From assembly GCA_027563935.2 (NCBI GenBank), contig JANVAS020000203.1, positions 5,890,001 to 5,954,000 on the forward strand: 64,000 nucleotides of DNA, given 5' to 3'. Both the position numbers and the translations under genes were made by a program. The stretch comes from Costus lasius (taxonomy: Eukaryota > Streptophyta > Magnoliopsida > Zingiberales > Costaceae). The notes under the pieces were generated by a model. It made no database searches, was not told where the DNA came from, and saw nothing but the letters and a program-made list of their open reading frames with translations. Below, piece after piece: positions 34,526 to 46,345 of this stretch. Position 1 is the first letter of the stretch. The number at the start of each line of letters is the position of its first letter.

Positions 34526-34607
34526 TGTAAGGGGGGGGGGGCGAAAACCCTAAACGCATGCACTTCTAAATTTTGCATGGGCGGAAATAGGGATTTCATG
34601 AAGATCG
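34526..34607 (-). repeat. B 5' LTR, segment 1 (before C)
   Basis: Starts TGTAA followed by a run of 11 G (7 G in the other LTR) and continues to AAGATCG, where C is inserted. GATCG (34603-34607) is the left TSD of C. Confidence 0.92.
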
Positions 34608-36293
34608 TGTTGGGGTATGCCCTTAAGGCTAATGTTTGAGGCCTATGGGAATGTAACAAGTATCATGTAATAAACTCTATGTGTTTATAAAGGCATGGTT
34701 GTTATTCAGTTAGCTACATTGTCTGCTGCAATATATGTTCTTCTGAATAATGTCTCAAAGCTGTTCAGCTGGGCTGACATGCTATTATGTCCTTAGTCGA
34801 TATATCTTGGTAAACATGAGACAGCCGCGATATGGTTAAGACTAATATGTGTTCTAATCTTATAGGATGCTTCGAGCATGGAATAAGATGTAGACTCATG
34901 GGTACATGGGATGTACTGGACAGACCCTACTAGGATGTTCAATTGTTTGTCACAATGTGAATATTCCTTGATTAAGACAAGTGGCACATTTCCTCTGACT
35001 TGAGATCACTTGTGTTTTCTAAATGATGATTGTCATTGTTTTGAGGTAGTTCAATATCATTTGAAACATAATGATTATAGACTATCTTGGATGGTGAGCT
35101 TGAATCAGGTTAGAGCACTAGTGATAGACATAGGATTGCCGTCTCCTTGTTTAAGGAGTGTGATGTTCTAAAGGGGCCCCCTGGATGAGATGATTGAGAG
35201 AGTGTATGGCCATACCCAGGTGACAGTGCTCATCTGTTCTAATCATGCTCATCATATTGGAGTTACGAGCTTGACAGGCTTGTCCAATAAGAACATCCAG
35301 TGGCAAAGGAAACATGTATGCTTTGTGAATTGATTCACACTTGTGCTGTTTTTGGGTGAAGTCTTGGAAGACTCTTTCCTTGATATCGGGAGACAGTGAT
35401 GTGTTGCTAGATACCCCTCACTGGTTGTGATAATGTAAATTATCGTTACCGATGTTTTAAGGAAACCCTCAGGGTCGCACAATTGATGATATGGCTTACT
35501 TAAGTCAGATCGTGTGGACTGAATTGTTTCGGGTTCAGTTTAAAGGGATTTAATCTCTGATTGTGAGTGAGATCTGGTCTGATCATGTTTGATTGATTAG
35601 GGCTTGAGATCGGTAAGCTTCGATCGAGAGAAGAGATGCTAGATCGGTCAGATCAGGAGCATCATAGAGATCAACGGCTAGATCTGGAACCTTAGGGTTT
35701 TAATATGATCTAGGCCATGTCGTTTGGTTTATTTGGTAATTGAACCAAAATTAAATTAAACCAAAATGGTTCAAGCATTGGCGACAAGTTCACTTGGCGT
35801 GAACATGTTGGGCGGTTTGTGGTGCTATTTTTAGCAACCATGATCTCCACTTGGAGAGACTCACGTTCGAAAGAGAGTGCTCTCTCTATTCTCGCCACTT
35901 GAACGCATTCCTCTTGGGTTTTTCCGTGGGTGACGACGCCTTGGATTTGGAGGAGAAATCGGCAAAGAAAAGATCTCTTCATCCCTTTCTCATTTTCGAT
36001 CAAAGACTTCTTTGGATCTTGCTAGCACAAGGATCGCAAAGAGGAGTAGGCGACATCAACTGTGTGCGTCACCTCTGGAGAAGATCTGCTTTGATCTTTG
36101 CTTCCTAGGCGCCATTCGAAATGGCTATGGTATGAGTTTTATCTCTTACATGCAATCGTTTCCATTTGGTTGATCATATCACATGAACCGATTCTTGAAA
36201 CCCTAATCCGCTGCCCAAAAATTTTATGCGCCACTGCCTAGGGTTTTCGCTCCCCCTAGAAGGGGACCCCCCTTAGTTTAAGGGGTACTTTCA
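34608..36293 (+). repeat. 5' LTR of element C (1686 bp)
   Basis: TGTTGGGGTATGCCC to GGGGTACTTTCA. Partner of 42050-43735. ORFs inside it on either strand are chance. Confidence 0.95.
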
Positions 36294-36295
36294 AT

Positions 36296-36307
36296 TGGTA
36301 TCAGAGC
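36296..36307 (+). other. Primer-binding site of element C
   Basis: TGGTATCAGAGC, two bases after the LTR, complementary to the 3' end of initiator Met tRNA. Confidence 0.93.
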
Positions 36308-38147
36308 CTGATGTTTCATGCTTGTTTATGATTGCCATGATATGTCATATGATCCATGTATGCGCATTATAATAGATCTATAGGTTACATGCGATTATCT
36401 AAGTTGGCGAAAATTCATGATTTGTATAGATGTTATTTTCTCCATTGCGCATGTTGTTGTTGGCGCATGTTTTTGTAAGTTTTTCTAAAACCTTGATCAC
36501 ATGCGCGTTTCACCTTAGATCTAATGCTCCTACATTAAACCCTTAGATGGGTTATTAGGGTTGAAGTCACCCCCTAGGTTAGATCCAAACATGTCTGATC
36601 AGACTATCTGACAGCCTGAATGGGTCGACCAGTTAGCACCTTGGCGCATGCCTGTGGTGGCTATAGGTCGACTGCAGACAGGTGTGTAGCGATGTCTGAT
36701 TGAGACAACTGATGAACGCACCTGAGTTAGGCCCGGGGTCACGCCCGCTTGCCAGACCTCAGTGTGGTCGTTCAGCCTTGGTGCATGCATGGTTGACCTT
36801 TTGGTCGACTCAAGTCAGTTAGGACTTGGTGCATGCTAGGGCAGTGGATCTGACTAGGTTGGATGAGTGGATCCCTAGTAATGGACCATTGTAAGGTTGT
36901 GGGGCAAATAAGGAAAAATTAAAAAAAAAAAAAAAATCGATCCCAAGGGTTTTTTTTAAAAATTTATTTTTCCTGACTGGATCACATGATGGTTGTTGCA
37001 TCTGCTTGTTTATTTAGTCTTATGTGGGCTGCCCGTTTTTAATGTGTGCTGTGCTGGGGCCTGCGTGCCTGGATTATATGTTGTAAATTAATTTTCTTTA
37101 TGTGATCTGCGTATCACAATTTTAATTAATTTATAATGTGAAAGTGACCTGCGTGTCACTCTTGTCTAGATAGTTAAATTTGTAATTTAATTAGACAAGA
37201 GCACTATGCACACTTGGCAGAAGCGCATGCAGCAGTGGCTGGACCAGGTGGGAGGTCTAGGGTTCGACCCTAGGACCAGGCGCAAATTCCTGGTGGGCGC
37301 ACCAGAGCTGCAGTTGGCGCTTGGGCTCAGGTTTGGGCCAGATGAGCAGCTAAAGACCCATAAAGAGCAAGTGTAGACTTAAGTTAGGTTAAGGTCTCAC
37401 TAGGGCTATGGGCTTTTACCACAAAAGACACATGCTTTCTTTTATTGCTTTATATTAGAATTGCATGAGTAAATTTATCTTCTGCTATCACCATAGGAAT
37501 TGCATGATAGGCAAGAAGATAAAAGACCGTTAAAATCCAACGATTAAATATCAAGCTCGTAAGCCTTCTGACGCGAAACCTCACTGTTCTGATTATCGTT
37601 GGAGCCGTGTTGTACCCACTCAGTGGGCACGTCCATCTATCTTCAGACGGTGCGGGATTACACCTGTGTGTTACAGAGCAGGGATTTATCCCTTCTCGTT
37701 GCTCAGCATAGCACATGGTGGTCCAGGGAGTAGGTCGGGTCAGCTTGACCGTGTAGGCTACATATGTGGCGCATATGGTAGCACATGGAGGCAGCCATCT
37801 GTGGGGTCAGAGATTGTGTTGTACCAACTCAGTTGGCACAGTCTGCTGGACTGCCCAGATGAAGGGGAATCGCACGGGTTGGCGATCGGCAGGGACTGCC
37901 TACCAGAAACTAGTGCTTGTACTCTCTGTGCATCTTATCTCGCCTGAGCGGGACGCGGAGACCAAGTATGAAATCTGGATCCCATCTCACTAAAAGAGTT
38001 CTACTCTTTCGGGCTGTTTTGCTGGATTTTTCACGCCTGATAAAATAGTGAGAAAAAGAATCTTTCTTAAGTCCTGATTGATTCTTATACATTGATACTG
38101 ACCTTGCTGTTCTTGCATTGTTGTAGATACCTGCAGCAACGAACACC
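36308..38147 (+). other. Long leader of element C
   Basis: About 1.84 kb without a gene, comparable to the long leader known from BARE-1. It contains an A15-16 run near 36919, two related hairpins (CCCAC-TCA-GTGGG, 37615-37627; CCAAC-TCA-GTTGG, 37824-37836), and a predicted branched structure just before gag (37986-38052). Short ORFs here are not conserved between copies. Confidence 0.85.
37986..38052 (+). promoter_or_regulatory. Candidate structured RNA element upstream of gag (element C)
   Basis: CTCACTA (37986-37992) can pair with TAGTGAG (38046-38052). Inside is a perfect hairpin AAAGAGT-TCT-ACTCTTT (37993-38009). The same stems are in D and B, while the hairpin loop differs: TCT, GCT and TTT on the sense strand. 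This is a structure read from sequence; its function is unknown, and packaging, dimerisation or translation control are all possible. Confidence 0.5.
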
Positions 38148-41100
38148 ATGAACTTCAATGTGCGATCCCTACTGGAAAGAGAGAAGTTTGCTGGGCCGAA
38201 CTTCTCTGACTGGTTTGGACACCTTAAGATCGTTCTTAAGGCAGAGAGGAAACTGTATGTCCTCGAGACGGCGATACCGCCGCAGCCCGCTCCGAACGCC
38301 GCAAGGGCGGTTCGGGAAGCCTATGAAAAGCACGTCAATGATAGCATTGATGTCGCTTGCCTGATGTTAGCGTCTATGACGCCACCGCTGCAGCGTCAGC
38401 ATGAGGACATGTCGGCTAGAGACATGATTACAAACCTCAAGATGTTGTATGCTGCACAGGCGAGGACTGAACGCTATAATTTGACGAAGCTCTTCTTTCA
38501 GAGCAAACTGGCTGAAGGGAGCCCAGTGGGAGCTCACGTGCTCAAGATGATTGGGCACAAGGAGGCTCTAGAGAAACTGGGGCATACCATCAACCAGGAG
38601 CTTGCTGTGGACATTATTCTGCAGTCTCTCCCGCCATCATTCGACGCGTTCATTATTAATTTTAATATGAACAAAATCGATTGTACTCCGGCAGAGCTGC
38701 TGAATATGCTCTTGACCACTGAGGAAACTCTGAAGGGTAAGCCTTCAACCTCTGTCTTGATGGTTCCTTCCAGGAACAAGAAGAAGGGGAAGAAGGGCAA
38801 GGCCCCGGTCAAGAATTACAGCAAGGCTCTGAAGCAGAAGGTGAAGCGGTCTAAGGAATACAGGTGTTTCCACTGTGGCCAGCTGGGTCACTGGAAATAG
38901 GACTGTAAAGCGCTCCAAGGAGATAAGAGGGGAAGCTTTGCTTCTGGCTCAGGTATATTCGTGACTGAGGTCATGTATTCTTCTTCTGTATCATGGGTGT
39001 TGGACACTGCATGTGGAGTTCACATTTGTTCAAATGTGCAGGAACTCAAGAGAAGAAGGCAGGTGGGACAGCATGAGGTGGACCTACGCGTTGGAAACGG
39101 GGCACGGGTTGCTGCTGTTGCTGTAGGAGACTACTTCATTACTTTACCATCTGGAATTGTATTGGAACTAAACAGTTGTTATTTTGTTCCCAGTATAACT
39201 AAAAATATTATCTCCATTCCTGCTCTTGTCAGGAAGGGGTTTTCCTTTGAATGCAATATTTCAAAGTGTGTTTTGTCATATGATAATATTGTTTATGCAA
39301 CTGGTTCAATTAATAATGGGTTATTCATGTTGGACATGGAAAGTTCTATACAGAATGTTGATATTAAGAAAGCCAAGTATGCTGATGACAGCACCTTGCT
39401 ATGGCATAGTCGTTTAGGCCATATTAACGAGAAACGCATTAAGCGGTTGCATGATCATGGACTGCTGGGATCATTCTCCTATAAGGAGATTGATACATGC
39501 AAAGCTTGTTTGATGGGTAAAATGACGAAGTCACCTTTTCCTAATAAAGGTCAAAGGGCTTCAGGTTTACTTGACCTCATACACAGTGATGTGTGTGGGC
39601 CATTTAGTAAACATGCCAGAGGTGGCTATCAGTACTTCATTACATTTACTGATGATTTCAGTAGATATGGGTATGTCTATCTGATGAGACATAAGAGTGA
39701 ATCTTTTGACAAGTTCAAAGAGTTCAAGAATGAAGTACAAAATCAGCTAGGCCGTAATATCAAGGCACTTCGCTCAGATCGAGGTGGTGAATACCTAAGT
39801 CATGCATTTACTGACTATCTAAAGGAGTGTGGGATTATCTCACAGCTCACTCCACCAGGAACACCGCAATGGAATGGTGTGTCCGAGAGGAGAAATAGAA
39901 CGTTACTTGATATGGTTCGTTCTATGATGAGTCAGGCTACTCTTCCATACTCCTTTTGGGGTTTTGCGCTGGAAACAGCTGCAAAGGTACTAAACTGAGT
40001 GCCATCCAAGGCAGTTTCAAAGACGCCATATGAGTTATGGTATGGGAAACAGCCGAGCTTGACATTTATCAGGATCTGGGGTTGCGAGGCTTATGTTAAA
40101 AAGCTCGCCTCTGGGAAACTAGAGAGCAGATCTGACAAATGTATCTTTGTCGGTTACCCTAAGGAAACTAAGGGTTATTATTTCTTCGATCCCAATGAGA
40201 ACAAGGTTTTTGTTGCTCGGACGGCCATATTTCTTGAGAAGGAGTTTCTTCTGCAAGAGGCCAGTGGGAGAGAAATAAAGCTGGATGAGAATCCAGAAGA
40301 AGGACAAAGTGATCAAGCACAGTTGGATGAGCCTGAGCCGGTAGAACAGGTTATTGAACAACCTGAGGCTCAGACATCACGGGAACCGCGAAGATCGGGT
40401 AGGATTCGTCGACAGCCTGAGCGCTATGACGGAGTCTACATCATTGACAATGATGAACCCCTTACTTATGCGGATGCGGTCAGTGGACCAGAGTCAGCGA
40501 GATGGCTTGAGGCTATGCGCGCCGAGATGGACTCCATGTCAGATAACCAAGTCTGGGATTTGGTTGATCCGCCTCCGGGAGTTATCCCTATAGGCTGTAA
40601 ATGGATCTTCAAGAAGAAGATTGACATGGATGGTAACGTAGTTACCTATAAAGGCAGGCTAGTTGCGAAAGGTTTCAAACAAATCTACGGGATAGATTAT
40701 GATGAAACTTTCTCACCTGTAGCCATGTTTAAGTCTATTCGGATTCTTTTCGCGATAGCTGCATATTATGATTATGAGATTTGGCAGATGGATGTGAAAA
40801 CAGCTTTCCTTAATGGAAATCTGGATGAGGATGTGTATATGACACAACCAGAAGGTTTCACTAATCCAGCAGATCGTCATAAAATATGCAAGTTAAAGAA
40901 GTCCATTTATGGACTTAAACAAGCATCAAGAAGCTGGAATATTCGTTTTGATGAATCAGTTACTGAATTTGGTTTCATCAAGAACGAGGATGACCCGTGT
41001 GTATATAAGAGGTTTAGTGGGAGCGTGATTACTTTCCTAGTCCTCTACGTCGATGATATCTTGATCATTGGAAACGACATTCCTGAAATGCATGCTGTTA

Positions 41101-42029
41101 AGGCATGGCTGAGGAAATGTTTCCAGATGAAAGATCTAGGAGAAGCAGCCTATGTGTTAGGTGTGAAGATCTACAGGGATAGATCTAAGAGGCTTCTCGG
41201 GCTGTGCCAGAGTACTTACATCGATAAGGTCCTGGAGAGATTTCACTTAGAGAATTCTAAGCGAGGATATCTTCCAGTCAGACATGGTCTGAATCTTTCT
41301 AAGAGTCAGTGTCCACAAACACAGACTGAGAAAGATGAAATGAACAATACGCCTTATGCTTCGGCTATTGGTTCTATAATGTATGCGATGTTGTGTACTC
41401 GCCCAGACGTTGCTTACGGGTTAAGCGTAACCAGTCGTTACCAGAGTAATCCAGGTATGGCGCACTGGATTGCAGTCAAGAACATTTTAAAATATCTGCG
41501 GAGGACCAAAGATATGTTCTTGATATATGGTGGTCAGGAAGAACTCAGTATTGAAGGATATACTGACGCTTCGTTCCAGTCTGACCAGGATGATTTCCGA
41601 TCGCAATCAGGCTATGTTTTTAGCTTGAATGGAGGTGCAGTGGTGTGGAAAAGTTTCAAACAGTCAACTGTTGCTGATTCCACAACAGAAGCCGAGTATG
41701 TTGCAGCCTCGGAAGCATCCAAGGAGGCAGTGTGGATTCGTAAGTTCGTGAGAGAACTTGGTGTCGTTCCTTCGTGTGCAGATCCTTTGGTTATCTTCTG
41801 TGATAACACTGGAGCAATCGCACAGGCAAAGGAACCACGGTCGCACCAGAAGTCCAAGCACATACAGAGACGGTTTCATTTGATCAGGGAGATCATAGAT
41901 CGTGGCGAGATCAAAGTATGCAAGGTTCATACAGATGACAATCTGGCAGACCCGCTTACCAAGCCTCTGGCGCAGCAGAAGCATGAGAAGCACTGTAATA
42001 ATATGGGTTTGAGATTTCTCAACCATTAG
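38148..42029 (+). pseudogene. gag-pol of element C, two in-frame stop codons
   Basis: A single 1294-codon frame from ATG 38148 (MNFNVRSLLE) to TAG 42027-42029. Order by residue: copia Gag (~10-200), CCHC knuckle (C240, C243, H248, C253), protease (VLDTACG, D286; Ala where the family usually has Gly), integrase zinc region (WHSRLGH ... CKAC, ~415-460) and DDE core (~475-580), RT (~800-1040, YVDD 967-970), RNase H (~1135-1270). TAG at 38898-38900 falls inside the zinc knuckle, where D has Lys. TGA at 39996-39998 replaces the Arg codon CGA seen in D and F, a CpG transition. Otherwise the frame is open. The polyprotein would make particles and cDNA and integrate it, but this copy can yield only Gag unless stops are read through. 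Confidence 0.93.
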
Positions 42030-42038
42030 ATTAAGTGC

Positions 42039-42049
42039 AAGTGGGAGAT
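42039..42049 (+). other. Polypurine tract of element C
   Basis: AAGTGGGAGAT directly before the 3' LTR; the same tract precedes the 3' LTRs of A (1379-1389), D (55168-55178) and F (61364-61374), and is inverted after those of B and E. Confidence 0.88.
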
Positions 42050-43735
42050 TGTTGGGGTATGCCCTTAAGGCTAATGTTTGAGGCCTATGGGAATGTAACA
42101 AGTATCATGTAATAAACTCTATGTGTTTATAAAGGCATGGTTGTTATTTAGTTAGCTACATTGTCTGCTGCAATATATGTTCTTCTGAATAATGTCTCAA
42201 AGCTGTTCAGCTGGGCTGACATGCTATTATGTCCTTAGTCGATATATCTTGGTAAACATGAGACAGCCGCGATATGGTTAAGACTAATATGTGTTCTAAT
42301 CTTATAGGATGCTTCGAGCATGGAATAAGATGTAGACTCATGGGTACATGGGATGTACTGGACAGACCCTACTAGGATGTTCAATTGTTTGTCACAATGT
42401 GAATATTCCTTGATTAAGACAAGTGGCACATTTCCTCTGACTTGAGATCACTTGTGTTTTCTAAATGATGATTGTCATTGTTTTGAGGTAGTTCAATATC
42501 ATTTGAAACATAATGATTATAGACTATCTTGGATGGTGAGCTTGAATCAGGTTAGAGCACTAGTGATAGACATAGGATTGCCGTCTCCTTGTTTAAGGAG
42601 TGTGATGTTCTAAAGGGGCCCCCTGGATGAGATGATTGAGAGAGTGTATGGCCATACCCAGGTGACAGTGCTCATCTGTTCTAATCATGCTCATCATATT
42701 GGAGTTACGAGCTTGACAGGCTTGTCCAATAAGAACATCCAGTGGCAAAGGAAACATGTATGCTTTGTGAATTGATTCACACTTGTGTTGTTTTTGGGTG
42801 AAGTCTTGGAAGACTCTTTCCTTGATATCGGGAGACAGTGATGTGTTGCTAGATACCCCTCACTGGTTGTGATAATGTAAATTATCATTACCGATGTTTT
42901 AAGGAAACCCTCAGGGTCGCACAATTGATGATATGGCTTACTTAAGTCAGATCGTGTGGACTGAATTGTTTCGGGTTCAGTTTAAAGGGATTTAATCTCT
43001 GATTGTGAGTGAGATCTGGTCTGATCATGTTTGATTGATTAGGGCTTGAGATCGGTAAGCTTCGATCGAGAGAAGAGATGCTAGATCGGTCAGATCAGGA
43101 GCATCATAGAGATCAACGGCTAGATCTGGAACCTTAGGGTTTTAATATGATCTAGGCCATGTCGTTTGGTTTATTTGGTAATTGAACCAAAATTAAATTA
43201 AACCAAAATGGTTCAAGCATTGGCGACAAGTTCACTTGGCGTGAACATGTTGGGCGGTTTGTGGTGCTATTTTTAGCAACCATGATCTCCACTTGGAGAG
43301 ACTCACGTTCGAAAGAGAGTGCTCTCTCTATTCTCGCCACTTGAACGCATTCCTCTTGGGTTTTTCCGTGGGTGACGACGCCTTGGATTTGGAGGAGAAA
43401 TCGGCAAAGAAAAGATCTCTTCATCCCTTTCTCATTTTCGATCAAAGACTTCTTTGGATCTTGCTAGCACAAGGATCGCAAAGAGGAGTAGGCGACATCA
43501 ACTGTGTGCGTCACCTCTGGAGAAGATCTGCTTTGATCTTTGCTTCCTAGGCGCCATTCGAAATGGCTATGGTATGAGTTTTATCTCTTACATGCAATCG
43601 TTTCCATTTGGTTGATCATATCACATGAACCGATTCTTGAAACCCTAATCCGCTGCCCAAAAATTTTATGCGCCACTGCCTAGGGTTTTCGCTCCCCCTA
43701 GAAGGGGACCCCCCTTAGTTTAAGGGGTACTTTCA
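42050..43735 (+). repeat. 3' LTR of element C (1686 bp)
   Basis: Same length as the 5' LTR with about three differences, followed by the TSD GATCG and then the rest of the B LTR. Confidence 0.95.
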
Positions 43736-45336
43736 GATCGCATGTGGTATGAACATATGATTAACCTTATGTTTGCAAAGATCAAGTTGTGATCTTACCA
43801 AAGCCATTGGTTGGATGGCGACTAGGAAGCAAGAGGGCAAGCGGCTCTCCTCCAAAGTGGATGAACACAAGATGATGATGGCTTTCTCCCTTGGCGTGAA
43901 CCTTGTGCTAGCAAAGCTCTTCAAGGTGTCCTAGATGCGTGAAGGAGATGAGATGCTTTCTTTCCTTGGCAGGCCGAATACCTCCTTCAACACTCGTGGA
44001 GGCGAGTCACACGAGAGGAAGAGCAAGAGAGAGACGAGAGTCTTCGAACGTGGAGGCGTCATCAATTTGGAAAACCGATTTCCAAATATAGTATGTTCAC
44101 AACTCCACTTGAAGCCACCACTTAAAACCATCGATAACTCCTCTCCTCTTTGAACCATGTGTTCACATAAGTGAACGGGTTCAATTTAATTCGGTTCAAT
44201 TGCATTTGGTTCAAAGACCAAATCAAACCAGCATTGGTTCAGATCTTGTCAAACCAAATGGCTCAAGATCTAACCATTCATCTCTTGATGATCCTGATCT
44301 CATCGATCAAGCATCAATTCTCTCGATCGAAGCTTACCGATCTCAAGCCCTAATCAATCAAACATGATCAGACCAGATCTCACTTACAATCAGAGTTTAA
44401 ACTCCTTTAAACTGAACCAAAACAATTCAGTCCACACGATCTGACATAAGTAAGCCATATCATCAAATTGTGCGACCCTAAGGGTTTCCTTTAATGTCGG
44501 TAACGATAACTTACGTTATCACGAACAGAGAGGGGTATCTAGCAACACATCACTGTCTCCCGATATAAAGGAAAGAGTCTTCCAAGACTACACCCAAACA
44601 CAGCACAAGTGTGAATTCAATTCACTAGGCATACATGTTTCCTTTGCCACTAGATGTTCTCGTTGGACAAGCGTGTCAAGCCTGTAACTCCAACATGATG
44701 AGAGTGGTTAGATCAGATGAACATAGTCATCTGGGTATGGCCATACACTTTCACAACCATCTCATACAGGGGGCCCCTTTAGAACATCACACTCCAAACA
44801 AGGAGAGGCAATCCTATATCTATCACTAATGCCCTAACATGACTCATGCCCATTATCCAAGATAATCTATAACCATTATATTTCAAATGATATTGAACTA
44901 CCTCAAAACAATGCCAATCCTCATTTAGAAACACAAGTGATCTCAAGTCAAAGGAAATATGCCACTTGTTTGCACATAAGGATTATTCACATTGTGACAA
45001 GCAATTGAATATCCTAAGTAGGGTCAGTCCAGTACATCCAATGTACCTATGAGTCTACATCTTATTCCATGCTCGAAGCATCCTATAAGATTAGAACACA
45101 TATTAGTCTCAATCATATCAAGGTTGTCTCATGTTCACCAAGATATCTCGACTAAGGACAATACTGCATGTCAGCCAAGCTGAACACCATTGAGACATTA
45201 TTCAGAAGTATACATATAGCAGCAGATAATGCAACAACCTGAATAACAACCATTGCCTTCATAAACATAGAGTTTATACATGATACTGATAACAACCCAA
45301 GGCCTCAAACATTAGCCTTAAGGGCATACCCCAACA
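43736..45336 (-). repeat. B 5' LTR, segment 2 (after C)
   Basis: Resumes with the duplicated GATCG and CATGTGGTATGAAC, as at 27041-27060 in the other B LTR, and ends CATACCCCAACA at 45336, followed by the B TSD CGGAG. Confidence 0.93.
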
Positions 45337-46165
45337 CGGAGGAGGCTCACCGCCCAAACCAGTTCACCTCTGCTCCTGATCTTGCTCGTCACCAGCGCCT
45401 GTCTCCTCCCTGCAGCCTCGAGTTCTGCTGGCCATCCTTCCCCTCGCCTCTATAGCCACCAATGACGCCATTGCTGTTGTTCCGGCAATCCCATCCAGCT
45501 GACGGGAGCCAAACAACCTCACGTGAGAAACTTCCTAGCTTAGTAACGTGACATGGTTCAGCCTCTTGTTCTCCGAGAGTCAGCTAAGTCGCTAATTTTT
45601 GTGTTTCTTTCTTATTCCTTCAAGAGCATCTTACTACACCCTTGCTTGATTGTCGTAGGATTATGGCGCTTGAAATGGGGGTTCATCTTGGCGCAAGTTG
45701 TCCCTCTCTCTAAATAGTTTAGTCTATTCTTTGTTAGGCAAGAGAACTAGGAGGCCTAACCTCCCTCTTGAAGTTTTGCTTGTAAAGACATTTAACCTTT
45801 TATCACTCACTCACCTACACATGTGTGGGATGTTGTAATGCCATGGATGTAAGCTCATAGGGCCCTACTTCGTGTTGTTCCACCATTGTACCGGTGAAGA
45901 ACGGGAAGGTTGGCCCTTCCATTCTCAAGGGCCGCAAGGTGAGCATTCTTTACAATTTCGTCATTTATCGCATTCCTAGAATTGCATATATAGATTTACC
46001 ACTTTCCTATAATAGCATGTTTAATTTCGATTTTCTTATTATAAAATTACAAAAAAACTATGGTGCAAAAGCGTTAGTTTAGATGGGTTTTCATAGCTAT
46101 ATCCTAAATAGCAAATGTTTTCAAAATACGTTGTTTGAATGCTTGCATGACTCCCACCCCCATCA
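45337..46165 (+). repeat. K 5' LTR, segment 3 of 3
   Basis: After CGGAG the K LTR continues to ACTCCCACCCCCATCA at 46165. Its last 100 bp resemble the I LTR end (19031-19131), and CTAAGCTCATAGGGCCCTACTTCG-like sequence is shared with I, which confirms that the two halves belong together. Confidence 0.9.
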
Positions 46166-46168
46166 TCT

Positions 46169-46180
46169 TGGTATCAGAGC
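46169..46180 (+). other. Primer-binding site of element K
   Basis: TGGTATCAGAGC three bases after the LTR, as in element I. Confidence 0.92.
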
Positions 46181-46345
46181 TAGGACCTTAGAGTAGAATT
46201 TTAAAAGACCAAAAATTTATTTTTCTACTACTAAGGCGATTTTGGACCTAGGTGTTTGAAAGAAAATAACTACCTATATCTTACCACCTTAGAGAGCTCT
46301 ATTTTAAAATGTTATAGTGTTTTCAAAAAAGAAAAAAAACTCCCC

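Larger units (their letters stand above)
34608..43735 (+). mobile_element. Element C: full-length, very young Ty1/copia (Angela/BARE-like)
   Basis: 9128 bp with two LTRs of exactly 1686 bp, TSD GATCG on both sides (34603-34607, 43736-43740). Only about three LTR differences were seen (near 34709, 35347 and 35444), i.e. ~0.2 %. Order: LTR, primer-binding site, 1.85 kb leader, one gag-pol frame of 1294 codons, purine tract, LTR. The frame has two stop codons, so it is recent but not coding-competent. It is inserted in the 5' LTR of B. Confidence 0.96.
26967..45336 (-). mobile_element. Element B: full-length but disabled Ty1/copia (Angela/BARE-like), with C nested in its 5' LTR
   Basis: The TSD CGGAG is perfect (26962-26966 and 45337-45341). 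LTRs are 1674 bp (26967-28640) and 1678 bp (34526-34607 plus 43741-45336), the 4 bp difference being a longer G run at the LTR end. About 15 substitutions separate them by eye (~0.9 %). With C removed B is 9237 bp: LTR, leader of ~2 kb, one gag-pol gene, LTR. The gene has lost its start codon and carries a 35 bp deletion. Confidence 0.94.

Noticed and set aside
34680..34695. TTTATAAAGG near the start of the C LTR as a TATA box
   Set aside because: It is conserved in D and F but only ~80 bp from the LTR start, too close to serve clearly as the main U3 promoter; not listed as a feature.
36299..36320. tRNA gene suggested by TGGTATCAGAGC
   Set aside because: It is only the 12-base primer-binding site after an LTR; no cloverleaf or A and B boxes follow.
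46256..46345. Upstream extension of the K gag ORF
   Set aside because: The extension begins at TTG, has no ATG, and the related element I starts at the equivalent MTT methionine.
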